Of a DNA stretch of 10,293 nucleotides, positions 1 to 6,063 are shown piece by piece. Under the pieces are notes generated by a model, which was not told the origin of the DNA, made no database searches, and worked only from the letters and a program-made list of their open reading frames with translations. The stretch is from Pseudomonadota bacterium (GTDB lineage: Bacteria; Desulfobacterota; Desulfobacteria; Desulfobacterales; Desulfobacteraceae), in NCBI GenBank assembly GCA_018816605.1, contig JAHIVS010000072.1, forward strand, positions 1-10,293. The letters run 5' to 3'. Position numbers and translations under genes: made by a program. Numbering within the stretch: the first letter of the stretch is position 1; every line of letters starts with the position of its first letter.

Positions 1-52
1 ATGAAAGGATGTGCATCTGCAGCTAGCAGCATCCACAGGATCTGTCTTGGGA

Positions 53-538
53 TCAGGACAGGTCCCCCTCTATCTTAAGCCCTTCAAAAGAGTATTGCCG
101 CATGACCTCGTAGCATAAAATTGCAACCGTATTGGCCAGATTAAAGGAGCGGGTGTCTGACGACATGGGAATTCTTACGCAAGAATCCAGGTTCGCCCGC
201 AGCATTTCTTCGGGCAGCCCCACAGACTCTTTACCGAAAACCAGAAAAACCTCCTCTTCATAGGCGAACCGGTCACACCTGTGGGCGGCTTTCCTTGAAA
301 GGAACACCTTCTGGCCTCCTGGATTTTGGGCAAGGAAATCCCCGTAATCCCGATAATATCGCACGTCAAGCGCTCTCCAATAATCCATTCCGGCCCGCTT
401 TAAATATTTATCCGCAAGGGAAAATCCCAGGGGCTCCACCAAATGCAACACCGCCCCCATGGCGGCACAGGTCCTGCCGATATTTCCGGTGTTCTGGGGT
501 ATCTCCGGTTCCACTAGTACAATATGCAACGCAACCAT
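53..538 (-). CDS. trmL: tRNA (cytidine/uridine-34 2'-O)-methyltransferase TrmL
   Basis: SPOUT-class methyltransferase that uses S-adenosylmethionine to methylate the ribose 2'-OH of the wobble nucleotide of certain leucine tRNAs, in the cytoplasm as a homodimer. The 161 residues are close to the usual ~155. The family signatures are in order: an N-terminal EPEIPQNTGNIGR motif (about residues 11-23), FGKESVGLP (about 101-109) and RIPM...RSFNLANTVAI (about 122-140), which form the knotted SAM pocket. The ATG is preceded by only a weak purine-rich site (GGCAGAG) that lies inside a palindrome. The gene appears monocistronic, with its own extended -10 promoter. What follows its 3' end is outside the window. 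The family assignment is sure; the exact tRNA target is inferred from the family. Confidence 0.95.
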   Translation of the reverse strand: MVALHIVLVEPEIPQNTGNIGRTCAAMGAVLHLVEPLGFSLADKYLKRAGMDYWRALDVRYYRDYGDFLAQNPGGQKVFLSRKAAHRCDRFAYEEEVFLVFGKESVGLPEEMLRANLDSCVRIPMSSDTRSFNLANTVAILCYEVMRQYSFEGLKIEGDLS

Positions 539-540
539 TT

Positions 541-569
541 CTCTGCCTTTTTTTTAAAAAAAAGCAGAG
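541..569. repeat. A/T-centred palindrome just upstream of trmL
   Basis: Arms CTCTGC (541-546) and GCAGAG (564-569) flank a T8A8 core (548-563), with one unpaired base at 547. It sits 2 nt before the trmL start codon and abuts the -10 element. As DNA it could be an operator or an intrinsically bent site. As RNA it would hide the only purine-rich ribosome-binding sequence. Which of these applies cannot be told from the sequence. Confidence 0.6.
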
Positions 570-598
570 TATAGCACAGCTAGGGGCAATAATACCAA
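568..598 (-). promoter_or_regulatory. Predicted trmL promoter (extended -10)
   Basis: On the minus strand, TATACT (573-568) is preceded by TGC, giving an extended -10 motif (TGnTATACT). A weak -35, TTGGTA (598-593), lies 19 nt upstream. Initiation would fall inside the palindrome just before trmL, so the leader would be very short. A nearly identical -10 region lies upstream of rlhA. Confidence 0.5.
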
Positions 599-640
599 AT
601 ATCCATCTTATTAATTTTTCAAATATAAAAAATAGCCAAA

Positions 641-840
641 TCACATTTTTACAGTGGTTTGGTTTCTGCCCCTCGCTTTTGCTTCATACCTTGCTGTGTC
701 TGCCAGGGCAATCAGATCCTCGGTGGAATTGTCAGATCCAGGTGCGAGGGTGGCCAGACCAAGACTGAGGGTTATGTAATCGTCTCTTGCAGAACGACAA
801 CAACCTCCTCGCCCCCGTATCCCGCAGCCATATCGTAAAT
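641..840 (-). pseudogene. Decayed GGDEF (diguanylate cyclase) domain remnant
   Basis: Two collinear blocks on the minus strand match the GGDEF domain but lie in different frames. Block 1 (840-781) reads IYDMAAGYGGEEVVVVLQET, resembling the catalytic loop D.aaRYGGEEF.vvLpeT, with the conserved Phe changed to Val. It then meets a stop at 774-772. Block 2 (781-644, stop 643-641) starts DYITLSLGLATL and later has ALADTARYEAKARGRN, matching the C-terminal vTvSiGvAtl and ADxALYxAKxxGRN motifs. About 40 residues that normally separate the blocks are missing. There is no start codon with a ribosome site, no recognisable domain half upstream and no I-site. It is therefore a relic of a c-di-GMP synthase gene and should not be active. 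The similarity is from motif recognition, not a search. Confidence 0.8.
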
Positions 841-1144
841 TTTAAAATTGCATATCAAAAAAATCAGGAGTAACGTACGCACACAATTCTACGAACTCTT
901 CGGCTTTTTAACAGAAAAAATCTTACCCGCTCCAAACATTGCAACCGGAGCCGCCAAAACAAGATCCGGACAGCCTATATTTTCAGGAGTATTTTTTTTG
1001 GGGGGATCTGCCTTCATCTGGGTCCCATGGAAAAAACAGACCCCAGCAAGGACTCTGCCAGGGCACTAAGGTATAGCGACAGGTCAATATCTGTTAGTTT
1101 TGGTTGATATTGGTTTTTATTGAGTATTTATTGCCATGAAAATA
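841..1144. other. Intergenic stretch with no recognisable gene
   Basis: About 300 bases between the GGDEF relic and the promoter of the TupA-like gene. Short open frames exist on both strands, but none has a ribosome-binding site or recognisable motifs. The minus strand upstream of the relic could be further decayed sequence of the same lost gene, but I could not match it. An imperfect inverted repeat, CAATATC (1085-1091) / GATATTG (1106-1112), lies near the downstream promoter and might be an operator. Confidence 0.5.
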
Positions 1145-1173
1145 TTGACACACACCCAAAATAACCCTAAAAG
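1145..1173 (+). promoter_or_regulatory. Predicted sigma-70 type promoter of the TupA-like gene
   Basis: A consensus -35, TTGACA (1145-1150), is followed after 17 nt by TAAAAG (1168-1173), which matches the -10 consensus at four of six positions. Transcription would begin near 1180, leaving a leader of about 55 nt with a hairpin before the start codon. Confidence 0.5.
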
Positions 1174-1178
1174 AGGCT

Positions 1179-1209
1179 GTGTGGGGAATGGGTTCCCCTG
1201 GGAAGACAC
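1179..1209 (+). promoter_or_regulatory. Hairpin in the leader of the TupA-like gene
   Basis: An inner stem GGGGAA (1183-1188) / TTCCCC (1193-1198) closes a TGGG tetraloop. An outer stem GTGT (1179-1182) / ACAC (1206-1209) extends it across a small internal loop. It begins almost exactly at the predicted transcription start and ends about 13 nt before the ribosome-binding site, so it may protect the 5' end or modulate translation. It does not look like a known riboswitch. Confidence 0.4.
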
Positions 1210-1235
1210 TTTATTTAAAGGAAAGAGGAGTTCAT

Positions 1236-2096
1236 ATGAATGTCACAATCAAGTTTACTATTTTAATGACCGCCCTGTTAATGATTTTTTCATCCACCGC
1301 ATTGGCAACAGGGCCCTGTACCGCAATTTATGGCAGCACCGATAAAATTTTCAGGCTGGCCACGGGCAGCCCCGGAGAACTGGGTCTTCTGGAAGAACTG
1401 GCCCGGATATTCAATGCCGGACATGGAACCACCCTGTGCTGGATCAAGGCAGGGTCAGGGAAATCCCTCAAACTGCTCCAGGAAGGACAGGTGGATATTG
1501 TCATGGTGCATGCCCCGGCTGGCGAAAAAAAAGCCGTTGCCGAAGGCTGGGCCATTAAACGCTCCCTGATCGGCTCCAATGAATTTTACATTGTCGGCCC
1601 GAAAAATGATCCTGCCGGGATTGCAAAAGCCACATCTGCGGCAGATGCCTATGGGAAAATTGCGGCTGCCAAAGCCTTGTTTCTTTCCCGGGGAGACAAC
1701 TCCGGCACCCACAAAAAAGAGATGGGCATTTGGGCCACAGCAAAAATCGCCCCCAAAGGTGACTGGTACGTGATTACCAAAGAATTCATGATGGCCACCT
1801 TAAAAAAAGCAGATGATGAAAAGGGATATTTTATGACAGACTCGTCCACATGGGCGGCAGGCAAAAAAGAGCTGAAAAACACACAGGTCCTTTTTAAAGG
1901 AGATCCGGTGCTGATCAACACCTACCACGGACTGTGCCAGCCAGAAGGCGCGGGTCCGGCACAGGTTTATGCCTCTGACTTCATTGATTTCTTGAATTCA
2001 GACCAGGGCCAGCAGATCATCGGAAATTACGGGAAAGCCCTCCATGGAGAGGCCATGTACAATGATGCCGCCTATGCACGGCAATATGACCACTGA
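1236..2096 (+). CDS. Secreted TupA-like oxyanion-binding protein (ABC-type solute-binding)
   Basis: Periplasmic solute-binding protein of the TupA/tungstate-binding type. Residues 1-24 form a signal peptide (hydrophobic core, cleavage after ALA), with no lipobox. The mature part carries family blocks VDIVMVHAP (about 86-94), EFYIVGPKNDPAGI (116-129) and FLSRGDNSGTHKKE (149-162); Arg152 corresponds to the conserved anion-binding arginine. The usual N-terminal TTTS ligand motif is replaced by ATGSPGE (about 42-48), so the bound anion may not be tungstate. I chose the ATG at 1236 because AAGAGGAG lies 5 nt upstream and the signal peptide then starts properly; an in-frame GTG at 1179 would add 19 residues and falls in the leader hairpin. 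No permease (TupB) or ATPase (TupC) gene is adjacent, so its transporter partner is elsewhere or it acts alone. Family sure, ligand unknown. Confidence 0.88.
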   Translation: MNVTIKFTILMTALLMIFSSTALATGPCTAIYGSTDKIFRLATGSPGELGLLEELARIFNAGHGTTLCWIKAGSGKSLKLLQEGQVDIVMVHAPAGEKKAVAEGWAIKRSLIGSNEFYIVGPKNDPAGIAKATSAADAYGKIAAAKALFLSRGDNSGTHKKEMGIWATAKIAPKGDWYVITKEFMMATLKKADDEKGYFMTDSSTWAAGKKELKNTQVLFKGDPVLINTYHGLCQPEGAGPAQVYASDFIDFLNSDQGQQIIGNYGKALHGEAMYNDAAYARQYDH

Positions 2097-2105
2097 TCCC
2101 TTCTT

Positions 2106-3947
2106 TTACAGGGTTACAATTTTCATTTGGCAACGCCTGCAATCAAAGACAATCTGAAACCGCCCCTTTGCATTTTCAAGGAAAAGGGGCGCATTCCACA
2201 CGCCGGGGGAGGTTTTGACTTCCCCGGGGCATTGTCCCAGGGAGTAGCGGATACAATGGGCAAGGGTCATCACAACGGCACGGGAACCAGGAGGTGACAC
2301 TTCAAAGGCCGGATCCATGCGGCTAACCCCCCGCTTTCCATAGAATTGAACCGCTTTTTCATTGGCCACATTGGCCGTGAAATCCACCTGGCTTTCTGGG
2401 TATGACGCAGGCACGGGTCTTGGCTTTGCCAAAATCCGGTCATAGGCCTCTGCCCGTTTAAGGGCCATTACCTCCAAAAGCCCCCGTCTCATGTGATTCA
2501 AGTCCCGGATGGGCACAAAATAGGGTTTGGTCGAAAGGGTAAGCCTCCGGGAATAGAACATGGACGCCCCGAGCTTACCCAGCTGACGGTTCATGGCGGC
2601 AAGGGCAGACGGTTCATTTTGGGCCAAAACTTTTTTGATATCAACCCTTACCTCACCCCGGTTGCCATCTTCATCCCGGCCCTCCAGGACAAAGCCTTCA
2701 GGGGTCTCTTCAAAAGACAGGTCCAGGGCAATCCTGCGCTCAGCAGAGTTGGCGGCAAGCATTTTTAAAAAGGTGTGATCGTGGTTTCTATAAATACGGG
2801 CTCCGGGAAACAGGGGACATTTTTTGAGATTCAGGCGACCCGATGGATAAATTTTGCCCTGGTCAACAGAATTTACCTGGAATCCCCTGAGAGTCCCTTT
2901 CTGATCCATGTAACAGAGTCCGTCGCCGTTTTGAATGTCATGGATCTGATTAAGGGTGAAATATCCGGCATGGATGCGATCCACGGATCCGATCTTCTGC
3001 CCCAGGGATTTGGGCGTATCAAAAGAGTGGATACTTCCTTTTCTGCCGAACAGGAAATAATCGGTTTCTCCCCGGTTAAAGGTTTTTGTCGGGTCGGGTG
3101 AAAAAAAGAAGACCGTTCTTCCCGAAGCGGCAGGGACATACCCGGACCCTTTTGCCATGAGGGCATCCAGTCTTTGCCGGTAAAGGGCGGTAATGTTTTT
3201 AACATAGGAAAGATCTTTCAGGCGCCCCTCTATTTTAAAGGAGGTGATCCCTGCGGCAGCCATGGCGGCAAGGTGCTCGGACCGGTTCATGTCCTTGAGG
3301 GAAAGAAGGTGCCTGTCTTTTTCCAGCACCCGGCCTGTTTCCGATACAAGATCCCATGGCAGACGACAGGGCTGACCGCACTCACCGCGGTTGGCGCTTC
3401 TATTTCCGATGGCGGCACTGAAATAGCACTGCCCGCTGTAACACGCACAAAGGGATCCATGGACAAAGGCCTCAAGGTCTATGTTTGTTGCACGATAAAT
3501 GTGTTCAATCTGGATTAAGGAAAGTTCCCTGGCAAGGATCACCCTCTCAAATCCTGCAGACTCAAGGAACCGGACCCGGGACAGGGTCAGGTTGTTTGTC
3601 TGGGTGCTGGCAAACAGCGGGATGGGCGGCAAGTCCATTTCCAGAAGCCCCATGTCCTGGATGATCAGGGCATCTGCACCGGCATTCCACAATCGCTCTA
3701 TCAGACGGGCAGCCTCGGCCAGCTCATGGTCAAAAAGAAGGGTATTGAGTGCAATATAGACCTTTGCCTTGTAAAGATGGGCATAGGCGGCCAGCGCTTC
3801 AATCTCTGAAACCGGGTTCCCGGCTGCAGACCGTGCGCTGAAACGGCCAGCTCCGATGTATACGGCATCTGCCCCATGACTGATGGCAGCCATGCCGAAT
3901 TCCTTATTTTTTGCCGGAGACAACAATTCTAATTTTTGGGGGATCAC
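2106..3947 (-). CDS. rlhA: 23S rRNA 5-hydroxycytidine C2501 synthase RlhA (peptidase U32 family)
   Basis: U32-family protein closely resembling E. coli RlhA (YdcP), which hydroxylates C2501 of 23S rRNA in the peptidyl-transferase centre; it is not expected to be a protease. The N-terminal barrel has LELLSPA and GADAVYIG. The U32 signature EAFVHGSLCACYSGQCYFS with the following RGECGQPC gives five cysteines (about 167, 169, 174, 190, 194), and a KIEGRLKDLSYVKNIT motif follows. C-terminal cysteines (HCIRYSLGQCP and FDCRRCQM) complete the large-form architecture. The 613 residues compare with ~650 in E. coli. I prefer the GTG at 3947, which has AGGAG 10 nt upstream and starts near the E. coli homologue; an in-frame GTG at 4010 would add 21 residues with little similarity to expect and no good ribosome site. 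Convergent with the TupA-like gene, 9 nt apart. Confidence 0.93.
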   Translation of the reverse strand: MIPQKLELLSPAKNKEFGMAAISHGADAVYIGAGRFSARSAAGNPVSEIEALAAYAHLYKAKVYIALNTLLFDHELAEAARLIERLWNAGADALIIQDMGLLEMDLPPIPLFASTQTNNLTLSRVRFLESAGFERVILARELSLIQIEHIYRATNIDLEAFVHGSLCACYSGQCYFSAAIGNRSANRGECGQPCRLPWDLVSETGRVLEKDRHLLSLKDMNRSEHLAAMAAAGITSFKIEGRLKDLSYVKNITALYRQRLDALMAKGSGYVPAASGRTVFFFSPDPTKTFNRGETDYFLFGRKGSIHSFDTPKSLGQKIGSVDRIHAGYFTLNQIHDIQNGDGLCYMDQKGTLRGFQVNSVDQGKIYPSGRLNLKKCPLFPGARIYRNHDHTFLKMLAANSAERRIALDLSFEETPEGFVLEGRDEDGNRGEVRVDIKKVLAQNEPSALAAMNRQLGKLGASMFYSRRLTLSTKPYFVPIRDLNHMRRGLLEVMALKRAEAYDRILAKPRPVPASYPESQVDFTANVANEKAVQFYGKRGVSRMDPAFEVSPPGSRAVVMTLAHCIRYSLGQCPGEVKTSPGVWNAPLFLENAKGRFQIVFDCRRCQMKIVTL

Positions 3948-4030
3948 AATAAAGGAGCTCCTGTTGATGGGGGTTTGGCCGTTCCCTGAGAATGCGGCTT
4001 TGACGCTCACACCCTGAACTTCTGGGAAAT

Positions 4031-4048
4031 GGGGGTGTTTTATCCCCC
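4031..4048 (-). promoter_or_regulatory. Hairpin in the rlhA leader
   Basis: GGGGG (4031-4035) and CCCCC (4044-4048) are separated by 8 nt. The hairpin lies between the predicted rlhA start site (near 4061) and either start codon, so it belongs to the 5' leader of that transcript. There is no T-run after it on the minus strand, so it is not an obvious attenuator. Confidence 0.35.
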
Positions 4049-4067
4049 ACAGCCTGGACTTTTTTCG

Positions 4068-4097
4068 ATTATAGCACAGATTTTGCCATGGTGGAAA
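4068..4097 (-). promoter_or_regulatory. Predicted rlhA promoter (extended -10)
   Basis: On the minus strand, a perfect TATAAT (4073-4068) is preceded by TGC, an extended -10. TTTCCA (4097-4092) lies 18 nt upstream as a -35 matching four of six positions. The 13 nt around the -10 (4067-4079) match the trmL promoter region at all but one base. Confidence 0.6.
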
Positions 4098-4106
4098 TAG
4101 AGCGAA

Positions 4107-4159
4107 TCTGTTAAAACAGAGAAAATGGAACCATAACCCTTCAAAACCGTGTTCAACAC
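4107..4159. promoter_or_regulatory. Two short palindromes in the divergent control region
   Basis: TCTGTT (4107-4112) / AACAGA (4115-4120), spaced by 2 nt, and GTGTT-C-AACAC (4149-4159) are perfect inverted repeats between rlhA and the plus-strand operon. Such spacing suits dimeric regulators. I find no convincing -35/-10 pair for the plus-strand genes nearby, so their promoter may need an activator or lie unrecognised here. Short palindromes can be chance. Confidence 0.3.
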
Positions 4160-4183
4160 CTTTTGGTTGAGGAAATTACAAAT

Positions 4184-4606
4184 ATGCTCAATTACAATGT
4201 CACTCCCCTTGAAAAAAGCTGCTCCCAGCTGGCCCAGGCCCTAGGGAAAACCCTGGTATGGAAATGGGACGATCGGTTTGAGACCGCCCTGGCAGAATTC
4301 AGTGTTGCCGACAAAGAAGAAATTTATGAAATTTTAACCCGTCACATGGGCAAAACCTGGAACACGGACAATGCCGCCAGCGCACCCGAAGTGGTACAGG
4401 TGGTCATTGATTATTTTGGAGGGCTGAACCCGGGACAGACACTTCTGACCTCTGATCCCGGCCAGGATGGCCTGTTGTTATGTGCCTGGTGGCCTTGGGG
4501 AAACAATGCCACCATTTCCATCCGCCTGGCCGTGTTTGCCGACTCTCTGGATGATGAAGAAAATGATGCGCTGGGCCTGCTCTTCCGGGGCTGGTTCGGT
4601 ATTTGA
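4184..4606 (+). CDS. Conserved-looking hypothetical protein upstream of sdaA
   Basis: A 140-residue soluble protein that I do not recognise. It is acidic, without signal peptide or membrane segment, and has one distinctive hydrophobic, Trp-rich stretch (LLLCAWWPWGNNATISIRL, about 98-116) followed by an acidic DSLDDEEND segment and the C-terminus FRGWFGI. I chose the ATG at 4184 with GAGGA 10 nt upstream; an in-frame TTG at 4163 would add seven residues but overlaps that ribosome site. Codon use resembles its neighbours. Only 17 nt separate its stop from sdaA, on the same strand, so it is probably co-transcribed with it. No function can be assigned. Confidence 0.75.
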   Translation: MLNYNVTPLEKSCSQLAQALGKTLVWKWDDRFETALAEFSVADKEEIYEILTRHMGKTWNTDNAASAPEVVQVVIDYFGGLNPGQTLLTSDPGQDGLLLCAWWPWGNNATISIRLAVFADSLDDEENDALGLLFRGWFGI

Positions 4607-4623
4607 TGCCCAGGTGACTTTTT

Positions 4624-5991
4624 ATGGACATGTATATTACAACCTCAATTTTTGATATATTCAAGACAGGCCCAGGGCCATCCAGCTCCCATACCATCGG
4701 CCCCATGCGGGCAGCGCTTTTATTCCGGGATGCCATGGTCCGGCTTTCCCCGGACAGCCAAACTCCCCTGGAACTGGATGTCCATCTATTTGGCTCCTTA
4801 AGCCTAACGGGCAAAGGCCATGGAACCCACAAGGCAATTCTTGGCGGTCTTCTGGGCTGGGAACCGGAAACCTGTGATTGCGACCTTCTCTGCCAGCTGT
4901 TGGAAGATCCGGAACACATCTATGGGATCCCCTTTGTCCATGGACAGATTTTTTTTTCGGCCCGGCATATCCATTATGAAAGCAGCAGCGCCCAGGACCT
5001 GCCCTTTTCAAACACCCTGCGATTCAAGCTCAGCACCCGGAACAAGATATTGCTGGAAAAAGAATATTATTCCATTGGCGGCGGATTTATCCTTTGCAAG
5101 GGCGAAATTGAAAAAAAAAGGAACACACCGCCCCATGCCTATGGGAACATGAACCAGCTGAGAAAGATCATCCGCAAAACCGGACTGCCCCTGGGCCAGA
5201 TCATTCTGGAAAATGAACAGGCCATCACAGGAGCATCCCGGGACCAGATCCACGAGGGGCTGGACCGGATATTAGAGGCCATGTGCGCCTGTGTTGAAAA
5301 TGGACTTTCGGCAGATGGGGTTTTACCCGGTCCCATTGGTTTGTTGAGAAAGGCAAAGGTGTTGATGGCCAACTCCCATAGGATGAAACAAGAGACCGGC
5401 CGTTTCCTGGCCATGCTCAATGCCTATGCCATGGCAGCTTCTGAAGAAAATGCCGCAGGCCGGCGGGTGGTGACCGCCCCCACATCCGGTTCGGCCGGAG
5501 TGATGCCCGGTGTGATCTACCTGTTAAAGCACCAATACCATTTGTCTTCCCAACAGCTGAGGCAGGGGATGCTGGCCGCTGCCGCCATTGCCTTTATTGC
5601 CAAAAAGAATGCCAGTATTTCCGGTGCGGAAGTGGGCTGCCAGGGAGAAGTCGGGGTGGCCTCGTCCATGGCGGCTGCCTTTATGACCTATGCCCTGGAA
5701 GGCCCCATGAAAAAAGTGGAAAATGCCGCTGAAATTGCCCTTGAACACCAGCTGGGCATGACCTGTGATCCCGTGGGCGGCTATGTACAGATTCCCTGTA
5801 TCGAGCGCAACGCCGTGGGAGCAGTCACTGCCGTCAATGCCTATATCCTGGCGGAAGCAGGGGACCCGGCCCGTCAGAAAGTCAGCTTTGATGAAGTTGT
5901 TGAAACCATGATGGAAACAGGACAAGACATGTGTGCCCGCTATAAGGAAACCGCCCGGGGAGGCCTTGCGGTTTGCTGTGTTTCCTGTTAG
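4624..5991 (+). CDS. sdaA: L-serine dehydratase, single-chain iron-sulfur type
   Basis: Deaminates L-serine to pyruvate and ammonia in the cytoplasm with a [4Fe-4S] cluster instead of PLP. The beta domain comes first, with GPGPSSSHTIGPM (about 16-28), the serine-site signature. The alpha domain follows from about residue 180, with APTSGSAGVMPG (285-296), GAEVGCQGEVGVASSMAAA (334-352) and TCDPVGGYVQIPCIERNA (380-397). Cys339, Cys381 and Cys392 are the expected cluster ligands. The chain ends in Cys455, matching the C-terminal cysteine that caps the cluster in the Legionella enzyme. The length of 455 is typical for the fused form. The start has AGGTG 7 nt upstream; a second ATG is two codons on. 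Probably the second gene of an operon with the short upstream protein; a large hairpin separates it from the asparaginase gene. Expected to be oxygen-sensitive. Confidence 0.97.
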   Translation: MDMYITTSIFDIFKTGPGPSSSHTIGPMRAALLFRDAMVRLSPDSQTPLELDVHLFGSLSLTGKGHGTHKAILGGLLGWEPETCDCDLLCQLLEDPEHIYGIPFVHGQIFFSARHIHYESSSAQDLPFSNTLRFKLSTRNKILLEKEYYSIGGGFILCKGEIEKKRNTPPHAYGNMNQLRKIIRKTGLPLGQIILENEQAITGASRDQIHEGLDRILEAMCACVENGLSADGVLPGPIGLLRKAKVLMANSHRMKQETGRFLAMLNAYAMAASEENAAGRRVVTAPTSGSAGVMPGVIYLLKHQYHLSSQQLRQGMLAAAAIAFIAKKNASISGAEVGCQGEVGVASSMAAAFMTYALEGPMKKVENAAEIALEHQLGMTCDPVGGYVQIPCIERNAVGAVTAVNAYILAEAGDPARQKVSFDEVVETMMETGQDMCARYKETARGGLAVCCVSC

Positions 5992-6042
5992 GTAGTGGGG
6001 TCAGGCTTGGGCTTTTTGCAATAAACCCAAGCCTGGCCCCAC
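5992..6042 (+). repeat. GTAG-footed long hairpin, REP-like, between sdaA and asparaginase genes
   Basis: The arms 5995-6011 and 6026-6042 form a 17-bp stem (GTGGGG, T.G wobble, then CAGGCTTGGG against its complement) with a 14-nt loop. GTAG (5992-5995) stands at the 5' foot, as in REP elements moved by RAYT transposases. No T-run follows on either strand, so it is not a standard terminator. It begins 1 nt after the sdaA stop and ends 12 nt before the GGAG site of the next gene. It could stabilise the upstream mRNA or damp read-through. The REP identity is inferred from shape and foot, not from copy number. Confidence 0.55.
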
Positions 6043-6063
6043 CCCATCAAAAAAGGAGAATCA

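Noticed and set aside
848..1069. Plus-strand frame of 73 codons in the intergenic stretch
   Set aside because: No ribosome-binding site and no recognisable motif. A stretch near its end (GGSAFIWVPW) is only weakly like a histidine-kinase end. Treated as non-coding.
1027..1107. Tiny plus-strand frame starting MEKTDPSKDSARALRYSDR
   Set aside because: No ribosome site, no family resemblance, and it lies upstream of the predicted promoter of the next gene.
1179..1235. Longer start (GTG 1179) for the TupA-like protein
   Set aside because: It would place 19 polar residues ahead of a good signal peptide, and the GTG lies in the leader hairpin; the ATG at 1236 has an excellent ribosome site.
1130..1235. 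Possible molybdenum or tungsten cofactor riboswitch upstream of the TupA-like gene
   Set aside because: The leader is too short and simple for the Moco-type fold; only one nested hairpin is present.
2106..3947. Reading the U32 gene as a collagenase-type protease
   Set aside because: The full-length pattern matches the RlhA rRNA hydroxylase branch, including the C-terminal cysteine motifs, so the protease name would mislead.
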